The position numbers were made by a program, and so were the translations under genes. Positions 24,460-34,959 of a DNA stretch of 64,000 bases are shown here, in pieces (the stretch's first letter is position 1; each line of letters opens with the position of its first letter). The notes beneath the pieces were generated by a model, which did not search any database, had not been told where the DNA came from, and was given only the letters and a program-made list of their open reading frames with translations. The stretch lies in contig JAJEKV010000657.1 of the NCBI GenBank assembly GCA_021234155.1, forward strand, positions 1 to 64,000, given 5' to 3'. The stretch comes from Isoetes taiwanensis. Lineage: Eukaryota; Streptophyta; Lycopodiopsida; Isoetales; Isoetaceae.

Positions 24460-27400
24460 GTGAATTCACATGTCGGAGGCTTCCCTTGGCGTTTAAAATC
24501 TCTTCTTCTTCTTCTTCTTGGCGAGGAAGGGGGCGGTCCCGAACTTCAGTGGCGTGACGATATGGATCTCATCTTTCTCATGGAGACATGGGGAGCATCT
24601 TTGAGCCTGAGAGCTGATCTCTGTAGGGTTACCAACATTTCTCGGTCTTCAATACACATGCGGAGCCCGGAGGGGTCATGGTGGAGTGGCTTGCTACTCT
24701 GGGACAACCTTGGCACATTAGGGTTACCCTCGAGAGCGACGGATACAACGGTACTTGTGGGTTCGTGTGCATAATACCGGTGGCAACCCTCTTTTACGGC
24801 TTTGTTATTTCCCTCACCTTGAAGAGCACCTTCTATCGCCAGCCACCCCAATGGGGATAGGATGGACCCTTATGTCGATCTATATGATGACATATGGCCG
24901 GCACCAGCCCGGTTGGGTAAGTCGTCCTTCTTGGAGACTTCAATGCATGGAGTTGAGTAGAGCAGCCCATGCGACTTGACCCCCTTCGGCGATGTCTGGC
25001 GGCTATATGCCGTAGAGGAAGCAACATTACCGGATGGGATGACAGACAGTCACTTTCGCTTTGGCGGACAATTGCTCTGCTATGTGGTATTTTTTGACTT
25101 GATAATTTGCAATGGCTGTCCACGATGGCGATTTCGCAAGTGCACATGCGGGCAAGGACAATCGGGGGAGGTCTAGTGTGGTGGACTATGTGCTCGTGTT
25201 GCGCATAAGATATGCATCTGTCGGTCGTTTAGGGTGGAGCACGGGCGATCGGGGATGAGGAGGTCGACTTCAGATCACCTCCCACTTTATTTGGACTTGG
25301 TTTGGCAAAATGAGAACCCCACTATGCCGACCCCTCGTAGTCCTCGGTTGAGACTAGGTTATGAGCAGGAGGACTAAGCCAAGATGCTCATGGATGCCCT
25401 CGGTAATTGCGGACCTCCACACTAGAAGCGGCGAACCAGACCAGCTGACCGGCTGTCACGGGTCGCGGTGGACGAGTGCTTTAGCGTCACCGCGTTCGGG
25501 TCGGCAACATTCAGCGTAACCGATGGTTTGATGCGGTGTAAAAACATGGCGGCAGCTTCAAGTCACATGCGGATCGAGGTGCAGCATTGCGAGGCCACCA
25601 CCGCAGTGCAGCCCATCCCGAAGGAGACAAAGGGCGGTACCTTACCCCGAGCATCGAGGGGAGATGTTGACTGTTGGACACTCATCCCTCGAACCTTTTG
25701 GCCTTGAGGAAGTGCTTGAAGGCCGGCCCAGCCCTCTGAGGGGACATCACATGCAGGCGTGGGAACAATACTTGCGGCTCTCTATGACCGCCGAGGGGCA
25801 GCGTCGTCCATACCCCCGGGGATGGCCCCATTGGTTCTCGTGGAGGAGGATGTTGAGGAGGGCCTGCAACGGCTGTAATGGGAAGGCGCTGACGACCGAT
25901 GGTATCTGAGGGGCGAGGAGTTACTCAAATGGGCAGGGCAGCGTGTCTTAGGTCCTCACTACCACGTTCAGCGAGCATTGCGGGAAGGTCTCCCCGCAAT
26001 GTGGACCTGGCGAGGGTTGTTCCCATTCACAAAGGCGGGCGACCCACCTTTGTCCAGGCCAATTACGGGCCGTCATGGTCGGCTTCGGTATTTGCCAAGC
26101 TGGTGCTGGCATTCTCGGCGATTGATTGACCGGGCGGCGGCGGATGTCGCGAGCCCTCACAGGCGGGCTTTAGACCCGCCACTCAGCGATTGGCCATATC
26201 TTTTACTGGGAGCGATTGAAAACAGCGGAATCATCGGCGAGGACTTGTATTGCTGCTTTGTGGACTTCGCGAAGGCTTTTGATCACGGTTCCGGGGAAAA
26301 GGCGTGGGCTAAATGCGCATCAAGCCCCGGGGCTCATTTTGTCTTGAGAATGCCATATCTCTGAGTTGTATGAGAGTTGTTTTGGCGGGGATGTAGCCCG
26401 GCCGGACCAAGCATTCACCCGTGATTATCGGGGTCGGCAGGGGGTTGCCCCTCTCGCCAACACTTTTTTGGCCTCTACATTGATCAGTTAGAGCCACGGC
26501 TTCTGAGGGCATGGGGGAATGGCATCACAGCTTTTGCACCAGGTCATCCGCCAGCTCATCTATGCGGACGATGTTATTTCTTGGCCCCACCCGGAAGCTA
26601 TCGCGGTCTCACACGGATGCCCTAGACATTCTGTCGGACTCTGAGACATGCAGTCGGCCAAGACGGGTGGTTCTCATATCCTCTTCGTCACCCCATGCCT
26701 CTGCACTCACATATGGGGGACTGACTGTGGACGTCCGCCCACCTACAAGTATCTAGGGGTGGAGTTCCTTCCAGCTCTGGTGGGAGGCGTCTATCGCTTG
26801 CCGGGTGTTGGAGTGAAAAGCTTTATGCCATCTGGAACAAGATCACCCAGGTGGCTCTATGATTGGGGCCATCGGTCACATCTGTTAAGGGCAGTGAACT
26901 GTCTTAAATGCCGAAGTCGAGGTTTGGGGCTGAAACGCATGGAATGACTTGGGCAGTCTGAAGGCATTTTAGCCGCGGGCACTTGGGGGTGAAACCTTCA
27001 GTTCCTATCAGATTAGCTGCGAAGCTGGATTCTTGCCGCTTCGTGAGGCGACCCTTGATAGACACATCGTCTATTTTGAGAAAGTGGTTACTATGGGTGA
27101 TGCTTTCGGCTCCCACACAGCTTCTTGTGGCAATGAGTACGCTGCGGCTTAGGGCCTGTTGGAGGGGTAAGAGAGATCAATGGTTTGCGGATGGAGCGTC
27201 GCGGAGCCAGAATGCGTCGGGCGGTGAACCGCTGACCGTCGTGGCGGCTGCGGGAGTACCAAAGCAGCTTGTTTCCTTGGCAAGCTCACGGGACCCGGCG
27301 CTCTAGGCGAGTCAAAAGCGGCCCATTACAAGGAGCACATCAACCCGTGTTAGCAGGGGCCCCACAATCTACTGCGTTCCCGGTTGCCCACGAAAAGCAG

Positions 27401-27690
27401 ACCTCATTGCCTCCATTCGCCTGAGGTGCCCACCATCTTCGCATCCCGAGGCAGGCGGTGGATTGGGGAGCCAGCGGGGTTGAGCTCTGTCCGGTCAGCG
27501 TCAAGCGGGTGCCGTGAGGATGAGTCTCACACTTTCGAGTTGCCGGCGTTGGTCAGTCAGGGCGAGATCATCCTTAATGCGGTAGGACTTGCCCTTACAT
27601 TCGATGAACACCGCCGTCGATCGTGCCACGGGATCATTACATTAGTCTTGGACTGCGAGGTCACCTTTGCCCCGCTTTGCTTTCGGTGAT
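24460..27690 (+). pseudogene. LINE copy 2 ORF2 remnant (endonuclease + reverse transcriptase)
   Basis: The endonuclease part shows MDLIFLMETWG from 24562, VVLLGDFNA at 24921-24947 and SDHLPLYLDL from about 25270, the three landmark blocks of the exonuclease-endonuclease-phosphatase fold. The RT part shows VVPIHK at about 26016, LYCCFVDFAKAFD at 26245-26283 and LIYADDVIS with YADD at 26561-26572. After it comes KYLGVEF at about 26748. The tail repeats the GFLPLR..LDRHIVYF pattern also seen in copy 1, in shifted frames. All catalytic motifs survive, but the frame is broken many times. No RNase H domain was recognised. Confidence 0.8.
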
Positions 27691-27892
27691 TAAACGATGC
27701 GATTGCATTGCATGGCCCGTATATATTTGGGTGTTTTACGCATTTTGTATGTTAGTTTGTCGGCCCGGTGATTCGCCTGTTTTTTCCCTCGAAAACCCGG
27801 TAGGGTTTTTTTAATGGGCCGATGTAAAACTGGCTGCGTTTTTTGTATTGGGTCCCATAGACCGATTGGTCTCCGTGGACGATAAAAGTACC

Positions 27893-27913
27893 TTCCTTCC
27901 TTCCTTCCTTCCT
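27893..27913 (+). repeat. (CCTT)n tail of LINE copy 2
   Basis: Several cctt repeats directly follow the LINE end GGACGATAAAAGTA. This is the counterpart of the (AGAAT)n at 8591-8627. Confidence 0.75.
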
Positions 27914-30633
27914 CATGCTTGTACTATAACAAATTGCCTTGTACCATAACAAATTGCCTTTGCCCTTACGGGTCCTAGAATATTTTCTTACCAACATATC
28001 CACCGGGATGGGCATTCTTACGTGCCAATTGTTAAAGTAAACAACTCCAAGCTGAAAGCCAATTGATTTACGATAGTATCCATTTCCAAAATATGAATTC
28101 AATAGTGTGTCGGTCAACCCACACAAATTTGGGCATTGGAATTGGAACTTTTGATAGGTAGTTTTTATGAAGTTATTGATCCTCTCAAATTTTCCCTAAT
28201 GATATTGATGCATATGGCTATATAGACCCATTCACAATATGACACTCCTATCTAACCAAAAGCATTAAAAGTAATCAAAGCTTGGTAGCGCTAATAACAA
28301 GATAAGGTTGTGAGCTTGTGCATATATCACAAAAAATGGTTCGTATAATTATACGGTTATTTTGCTAAGGTTTTCATATGATTGTGCTTTGTATTTGCGT
28401 CTTGGCGTATGGTAGCAGTATTTACAGAGCGTGCCATGTATGTTTATTAAGTTTTGTCTTTGTGAACCATTGGTTCAAGACTTGGGGTCCACCATATGTC
28501 CTCATGGATCACGGCAACATGGCATGGCGTAAAAATTCTATCTATCTAATTTCTTTGTCTGTCATCTATCATGCATCTATCAACACATTTCATTTGACCC
28601 TTACAATGATACAATAAATAGCTAAAATAATGCACTATGGCCATCTCAATTCAAAGTACTCCGCCACCCACATAGAATCAATTGATTTATTGCATTCTAG
28701 TGTTACCCTGAATGAAGACATGCAATGTAAAATGAAACAAGGTAGGCCTATGTTAGTATGGTATATGGGTCTCATAGACAATGGACACTAAAAATACTAC
28801 TCTATTCTATTGTGCCATTAACACTATCGGGTAGTCAAAGTATAAAGGCCAACTTTAATCTTCAATTATCTGATTGTTGTATTATTAACACTAGATCCCA
28901 CAATCAAGTAGCCCTAGCTATTTAAATTGCCTTAATATGATTCAATAAGAAAAGTCACATGCACTCTCTACTACACAAATCAAATAGTTCCAAGCTATTG
29001 GAACTGCCTTAATAAGGTTCAACAATATTCTTCTTCTATGTCATATCTTTGGGTTCATATGCCTTTGAGCTTCTTGGGGGTGTATATTAGGTTACTTTGC
29101 ATTAGACCTATTGTGGACCAATCTGTTTGGTATAATTCTTGATATTTGAACTGACATTCTTATGACTTCTGACAGATTATCATGATCCGGCCGTCAAATA
29201 ATATTAAGGGGGAGCCATCAGATCAAATAATATTAAAACCAACCCAAGAATGATTAGGGTATGGTCACATGAACAGAGACATGAACTACTCATTTGTCGA
29301 CACGAGCAGCTTCAATTTCGAGAGGGTCTTAATTCAATTTCGAGAGGGTCACATCAAGATTAAAGAGGCAGGAGGGCTTAGGCCGTTTCTTTCTTCCCTG
29401 TTGATTTTCTGGATCATTGCCAAAGTGTCACAAGAGTTTTACCACGCTCAAATCCGGGGATTCATGTTGACATGAACATTCAACCAAGAAAAGAGACGGC
29501 GGAACGGATCGATGTCAACTTGGATCTCTTCATGTCAAAAATCAGCATGAGACCCTTTCAATTTCAGTTTTTGGCCATTTGATCAAACGATGTTAAACCA
29601 AGAACTCCTTCCCAGGAATCATTATCGCGATAACTTTCTAGAAGCCTATCGCTGTAACCTTCTCCCTCAGACTCTGGCCGTTCAGACGATCTTTTAGCTG
29701 CATTGACGATAGTTCAGACCAATCTTATAGCTGTAATGACGATAATCAGATCCCGCCCTTGATTAAGGAGGTCAATAGGGTGGCCACACGACATATTTTC
29801 ATGTAACGGCCTATTCTGTAGAAGCTCAAGGGAGCCATTAACCTCCTCATGAAGGGTTCATGTACTTTCCTATCTGGCCTATTTGAAGCCTTCAATAAGG
29901 TCTTGTTACCACGGTTTTAATTATAAATCTTGATTCCGAAAAAAAAAAAGATTAACACCTTTAACACTATTTTGCCTGCTAGTTTGTTCATTTTGAGCCT
30001 TGATGCAGTAATCTATTAATTTTTTATACGTTCTGCAAACCTTTTCCATTATGTTTCAGGAAAAGCCATCTCATTCGCTTCTTTCTCCAGCTTATGTTCA
30101 TGTATGATGCAAGGCAATTCTGCACTAACACACCATTCAATTACTGTATTCAAGGTAAAATATTCAGGTAAAAGCACACTAATAATTACTAGCGCCGGGA
30201 GCTTGAACAGAACAACTATGCCCTTGCTCTTTTCATTGGTGCTACATGAAGCAATTTCTATTAATCAACAAATGTTTCATTAATCAACCACGCTTTTCAT
30301 TGGAGGGGCAGAGAGTTCCTTATGTTGATTCACTTGATGGTCTCATGAGAACATAACTCAGAAGTTGTATTAAACCTTGGAGGAAAACATGTGCACTGTT
30401 TTCTGCATTTTTCTCATTTTTGGCTTGATGTTCTTTAACCTATAGACCTATAGATAGGAAGCTAAAATCAATTTTTCTCCAAGGACTCTTGCAAGAACGA
30501 AACTGATATCTTCAGATTCATTCTACATAGCCATCACAGAACAATCTGCAGGCAATGAATTTGTGGTTTAACCACCAACTAAATGCTTGGCTACAGGTAA
30601 TGCATATTTAAATAGTTGTAGATCTGTACTTAC
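27914..30633. other. Intergenic, 3' of the glutaredoxin gene
   Basis: No convincing gene. A minus-strand open stretch to 28126 contains a non-repetitive segment (SIGFQLGVVYFNNWHVRMPI) interrupted by the LINE tail at about 27.9 kb. It could be a piece of a host or transposon gene but I do not recognise it. An A-run at about 29940 and many short AT-rich words are otherwise all that is seen. Confidence 0.35.
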
Positions 30634-31597
30634 TCAGGAGCACATAGCCTTCTCTACTGCCTCTTTCAGCTCTCCACTTTGATATGCTTCTGCAAAATTT
30701 GCAATGGCGTTAAAATACTGTGCATCAATAATTTGGAAAAACGATAGAAACAAGGAAAACAAGGGCAGAGAAAACACAGAAACCATATACACTTACGTAA
30801 TGCAATATCACACCCGCCATAAAACTCCCCATCGACATACAGTTGTGGAAATGTTGGCCAGTTTGAGTACTCCTTCAAGCCTTGACGCAGCCCATCATCT
30901 TCTAGAATGTTTACAGTCTCATATGGCACATTTAAGCTGTTAAGTATCTGATTTACAGTGTTTGAGAAGCCACATTGAGGGAACACCTTAGTCCCCTTCA
31001 TGAAGAGTACTATCTTGTGCTCCCTCACAAATTTATCAAGTGATTGTTTCAATTCTGGTGTCAGCCCTGTAAGTAAATTGCATTCATCTTCAGAATAACT
31101 ATTTAAGATGCAAAAACCAATGTCGTTATCATATGCACACCAGGATGTATCTAACAAATATTGTTATCTAAAACCAGTGCCATCTCCAAAACGTCTGTCT
31201 TTTTATGCAGAGCTATTATTATAGAATAACATCATATAAGCAATTGATGCAACTGAAAGCAAATTCCTGTGTCTTTGAATGGCATGAATAGTGTTACCCT
31301 AACATGGCTATTTTGAAACGGCTCCTTAAATATGTCTATTTGCAGAATACACATGGAAAGAGAGAGCTGGTTGGATAAAGCGAAAAACCTACCTCCGGAG
31401 CTACCTGCACTGAAAGAAGCCCGGCATGGAACTGTCCTAACTCGCCGGCATGAGGAGCTAATTTGCAAGCTGCAAATTTTGCCATTCGCTGAAAGGCAAG
31501 GCAATGGGCGAATAGAGGTTGGACAAACAATGGAGTTAGCATGTGAGCAGAGAGGGACGGCTATGGCCACGCCGGGGGAGCACCGAATTGTCTCCAT
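30634..31597 (-). CDS. GRXS14: Plastid monothiol glutaredoxin (CGFS type, GRXS14-like)
   Basis: Three exons on the minus strand with consensus splice sites: 31597-31393 (ends before GTAGGT), 31066-30797 (preceded by TTACTTACAG, followed by GTAAGT) and 30689-30634 (preceded by TTTTGCAG; stop TGA). Joined they give 176 codons in one frame. Exon 1 encodes a Ser/Arg-rich N-terminus without acidic residues after the first two, typical of a chloroplast transit peptide. Exon 2 carries the glutaredoxin fold: KIVLFMKGTK, the CGFS active site (30974-30963), WPTFPQLYVDGEF (the TVP-like cis-proline loop) and GGCDIAL. Exon 3 gives the usual C-terminus ELKEAVEKAMCS. CGFS glutaredoxins bind a [2Fe-2S] cluster with glutathione and deliver it to plastid Fe-S proteins. 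No damage is visible. A Mutator-like element starts 50 bp upstream of the start codon. Confidence 0.93.
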
Positions 31598-31637
31598 ATG
31601 AGCTAATCAGCAAAATGTGCCACATATATTTCGGGCC

Positions 31638-31646
31638 TTTAATAAA
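31638..31646. repeat. Target-site duplication, left (TTTAATAAA)
   Basis: This nine-base direct repeat is identical to 33917-33925 and lies exactly outside the terminal inverted repeats. Nine bases is the length typical of Mutator-superfamily insertions. Confidence 0.85.
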
Positions 31647-31915
31647 GGGTGAAAATATTCTTACCCTGGTTTTGGTGATTCCATCGCGGTGAATACTCTC
31701 TCGCGGAATCACAGACCCTCCCGGAACGGGATCCGTTTCGGAGGCCCCGTTATTCGTACCTGACAGTGTCAGATGTACCTTCTGATGAATCCCAACCATC
31801 CGTCTGTAGGGTCCATCCTGGCCGTCCGTTTTATACCTTCCGGCGGAATCACATTTGGAAAATACCGCCGGATGGAATCACTGCCCTTTTATTCCACGGG
31901 ATGGAATCACCATTC
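31647..31915 (+). repeat. MULE left terminal inverted repeat
   Basis: Begins GGGTGAAAATATTCTTACCC, then GGTTTTGGTGATTCCATCGC. Inside it, the motif ggaatcac (or gtgattcc) recurs about every 25-45 bp, making a built-in subterminal repeat. Confidence 0.85.
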
Positions 31916-32107
31916 GAGGTAAAAATTCAAATTTTTTGACGTTCTGAGAGGTTTTTTGCTAGTGCAGGCTATGGCGGCTTGCTCCGGCTATGGCGATTGA
32001 ACAGGCTGGCGATTGAATAGGCTGCGGACGGTTTTTATGGTCTTAAAGATCGATTGCAGCTTGCTTGGTTTAAAGGATCCGAGTGAGATCCTGCAAAAAA
32101 TGGGGTT

Positions 32108-32437
32108 TTGCGTGTAATAGGGTTGGGCGGCTCGGAGACAGCACCCCTTTGTCCCCCAAATGGACAGAATGAAGGCGGTAATTTAATGGAGTGGGGGAAT
32201 CAGATCTGCAGCCGAGCGATCACGTCTATTCCTGCTTCTGTCAATAACGCACCACCCAGGCTATGTTCAGAAGGAAAAAAGAAAAGCCATGGCCGATTCA
32301 GAAGCGACGGAATACCTCATCCAATTAAAGCCACAGCCATAGCCAAAAGCTCCACACTTGAAAGAGCGAGCTCCATATCTAAGCCGCCGGAAGCGCCTCC
32401 ATTTCTCGATGGTACCTTTGTTGCTTATGAATCCTAA
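32108..32437 (+). other. Unrecognised 110-codon frame inside the MULE
   Basis: The frame opens at 32108 in a context that reads like an N-terminal region rich in Ser, Ala and Pro and ends shortly after LDGTFVAYES. I do not recognise it. It may be a captured first exon or chance. No splice donor or promoter can be argued strongly. Confidence 0.25.
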
Positions 32438-33519
32438 TTGGAAGATTTACCAGGCAAAAAGCTTGATCAGCAAACCTCATTTCATTAGCAGACTTGTTTG
32501 TTGAGGTTCAAGCCAAAGATTCATTTCTGGACTTTAGGAGGGCGTCTCAAAGATATCTGTGACTACAAAAGGGAGTGGAGACTTAAGCAGTAAGACATCG
32601 GGTATGGCGGCAGTAAGACCTAAGCAGCTTCTGTTGGTTTTCTTCGGATAGCTATGGAGGACCGTTTCTCTGAATCTGCAACTAAATGGCCTTTGCGAAG
32701 TTTCTTTGTTATTTCATTCTTACGATTGAGACAAGGTACCATATGCTAATTAGATTTTGAGCTCATGCGTGCAGATTGATCTATAAAATTTGATTCGGTA
32801 GAGAAGAAAAGATTTGAGAAGAGCCGGTCGGAAAGAAAAACGCTCAAAAGCTGTTGTGTTTTGTGCAGGGCCGAATTTGTATGAGTTTTTGTTAGATATC
32901 TTACAGCTAATTATTATAGATCTAATAGAACATCTTTTGCAAAATGGGCGGTAAGAGTTCCACGCCCACAGTCGAAGATTACAAGGAAGGAAATTTGTAT
33001 GTTAACAAGCTATCGAGTTATGTTTCTGCTGAAGGAATTGTAGACCCAAAGATTTGAATTTATCCACTTCGATCTTCTCTCCAAAATCATTTCTTTCTTA
33101 TGAGCCAGAAAAAAACCAGATTATTAACAGGGCTCTTCTTAGATATCATGTTTGCTGCTTTACAAAGATATCATGTTTGCTGTTTTACAAAGGCTAAAGT
33201 ACTACTTATCCCGTTCTGTTCTTCTCAAAGGGCAGGCCATGCATGAAAAGGGCATTGCCGATGTTGGCAAGGATTCAAATCCCCAACCAGAAAAATTATG
33301 GGCAGTTCAAAGCATAACAATGGACATGCTCAGACAAAATGGGGTAGCCCAAGCTTGTTTTTTTCCATCATTGGTTTATCATTCATGATCTTCAAGTAAT
33401 GTAGGTTTTGCTTAAACCATCCTCAACCATTTTTTATGGAATCCGGCATAAACTTCTGTCTGAATTTGAATCATCTGCCAATTTTTCCTCCCTGCATGCA
33501 GTTATTACAGATTCAAAGG

Positions 33520-33916
33520 TCTCCAGATGATTCCTTCGCGAAGAATAGTACGCGGTGATTCTACGGGGGAGAATATTATCGCGGTGATTCCATGGGGGAG
33601 AATATTTACGCGGTGATTCCACGGGGGAGAATATTATCGTATACAGTGATTCCACGGGGAAGAATATTACGGTATGCAGTGATTCCACCCTGCAGGATCA
33701 ATTCCATGTGATTCCGTCGCGTAGAATAAAAGATTGGTGATTCCATCCAGTGGTATTTTGCAGACGTGATTCCGTCGGAAGGTATAAAATGGAGCCTGTC
33801 AGGTACGGATAACGGGGCAAGAGGGTACGGATAACGGGGCAGGAGGGTCTGTGATTCCGCGGGAGAGTAGTCACCGCGATGGAATCACCAAAACCAGGGT
33901 AAGAATATTTTCACCC
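33520..33916 (-). repeat. MULE right terminal inverted repeat with expanded subrepeats
   Basis: The outer ~200 bp mirror the left TIR. Internal to that, 33537-33690 holds about five tandem units of the form (c/a)g(c/t)ggtgattcc(a/t)cgggg(g/a)agaatatta. Ten to a dozen gtgattcc motifs occur in this end. The tandem array is absent from the left end. Confidence 0.8.
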
Positions 33917-33925
33917 TTTAATAAA
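33917..33925. repeat. Target-site duplication, right (TTTAATAAA)
   Basis: Identical to 31638-31646. Sequence beyond this point (33926 onward) should be the glutaredoxin gene's pre-insertion upstream region. Confidence 0.85.
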
Positions 33926-34242
33926 CGTTTCAATACAAATCATTTAATTCAAGGGAAAAACTGCAAAATGCCCTTATGTTTTGATCAACGTATAATATAT
34001 ATTGTATTTTTCATTCTTTATATAAGGCAGTGTAGTTTCTGTTCTCAAAAAATAGGAAGCTAATATTTCTGGGCTGAGGACAGCCCTGGGGTCGACACGT
34101 ACATTTGTTTTTTCATTTTTAAAATCTTTAAAAGGAAATATTGCATGGTTGACACGTGGATCTTCCCCTTTTCTTGCTCTGGAAGCAATCCATCGCCATA
34201 TGAATCCCCGATCTTGGTTTCTTGAGGAAGGCCGGATAAAGA

Positions 34243-34645
34243 TCAGGAGGATAACGTAAAGTTCCAGTTCTGCTCCCATATTGAATGTGTGGTTGCAAGG
34301 CTTATGGGTCTTGAAGATTTGCCTGGTAAATCTTGCCCCAGTATTCCGACCTCCGCCATAGCCAGACCTATGCTTGCCCCTGCATACAAAACTCCGGCGC
34401 CATTGCAGTCCAGCTCCAGTCTACCTTGTTCAAGATTCAGTTGAAGCCGGCCTGCCATAAAATAATATTGGCCAAGAAGCTGGATTAGGGCGTCCTTAAG
34501 GATATGCACCACGTCGGAGCTAGATTTGTGAGGATTTGCAGGGTAGAAGTACATTGTTTCGACGTAGTAAACAAGAACTTGGTCGATAAACAAGATTGCG
34601 TATTAAACGGGAGCAAATCATCGAAATGAGAGCAAAAGGAATATT
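34243..34645 (-). pseudogene. BAHD acyltransferase N-terminal fragment
   Basis: BAHD enzymes transfer acyl groups from acyl-CoA to alcohols or amines in plant secondary metabolism. The minus strand reads VETMYFYPA, then SDVVHILKDALIQLLGQYYF, MAGRLQLNLEQGRLELDCN and AGVLYAGASIGLAMAEVG, which match the usual LKxSLSxxLxxYYPLAGRL..xxxGRLEIDCNxxGxxFxEA block. The part before it (HFDDLLPFNTQ) is in another frame. Only about 120 of the usual ~450 residues are present. The catalytic HXXXD and DFGWG motifs are missing, and the frame ends at 34243 with unrelated residues, so this is a truncated copy. Confidence 0.8.
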
Positions 34646-34959
34646 CCTCAAAGATTCCCTTTTTTTTACAAAAAAGGGTAAAACGAGGTTAAAAAAAAAA
34701 GATGCATGAAATTTTTTTTTGACCCCCCCAAATGACTAATTTTTTTGTGCAACGAAAGAATTGACTTTTTTAAAGTGTCACTTTTCTAAAAAAAATAAAA
34801 TGTTCTTGAAGTATGTTTTAAGAGAGAAACTCAAATTTCAGAGGATAAAATATTCAACAAAAAATTGAAGTAAGTGCATGGCTTGGCTGTAGTATTCTCA
34901 AAATTTGAAGATAGAATCTTCATATTCACATACAAAATTCTGAGGTCTTTTTCTAAGAC
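34646..34959. other. Homopolymer-rich AT sequence, no gene
   Basis: Several A- and T-runs of 8-10 bases (34.66-34.80 kb). Nothing coding recognised. The 5' break of the BAHD fragment lies at its edge. Confidence 0.4.

Larger units (their letters stand above)
21683..27892 (+). mobile_element. LINE family X, copy 2 (plus strand, near full length)
   Basis: Order from 5' to 3': tandem ~176-bp units (21.69-22.6 kb); an ORF1 start ATGGCCACAGAAGC at 22684 and a GC- and proline-rich ORF1 region to about 24.3 kb; endonuclease (24.5-25.3 kb); reverse transcriptase (26.0-26.8 kb) with FVDFAKAFD and LIYADDVIS; a C-terminal cysteine/histidine region to about 27.69 kb; and a 3' UTR ending GTGGACGATAAAA at 27888, directly followed by (CCTT)n. 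The same tail and protein motifs occur in copy 1 at 8.6-15.2 kb. Frameshifts throughout indicate loss of function, with the same caution about indel quality. Confidence 0.85.
31647..33916. mobile_element. Non-autonomous Mutator-like element (MULE) with long TIRs
   Basis: The ends are GGGTGAAAATATTCTTACCC (31647) and its exact complement (to 33916), and the inverted similarity extends inward about 250 bp on each side. A perfect 9-bp duplication flanks the element. Total length is 2270 bp. The interior has no transposase. It holds a 110-codon plus-strand frame (32108-32437) and a segment around 32.94 kb beginning ATGGGCGGTAAGAG, and could include captured host sequence (a Pack-MULE arrangement), which I infer only from the non-repetitive, codon-like look. 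The left end lies 50 bp upstream of the glutaredoxin ATG, so it separates that gene from its ancestral promoter. Confidence 0.88.
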
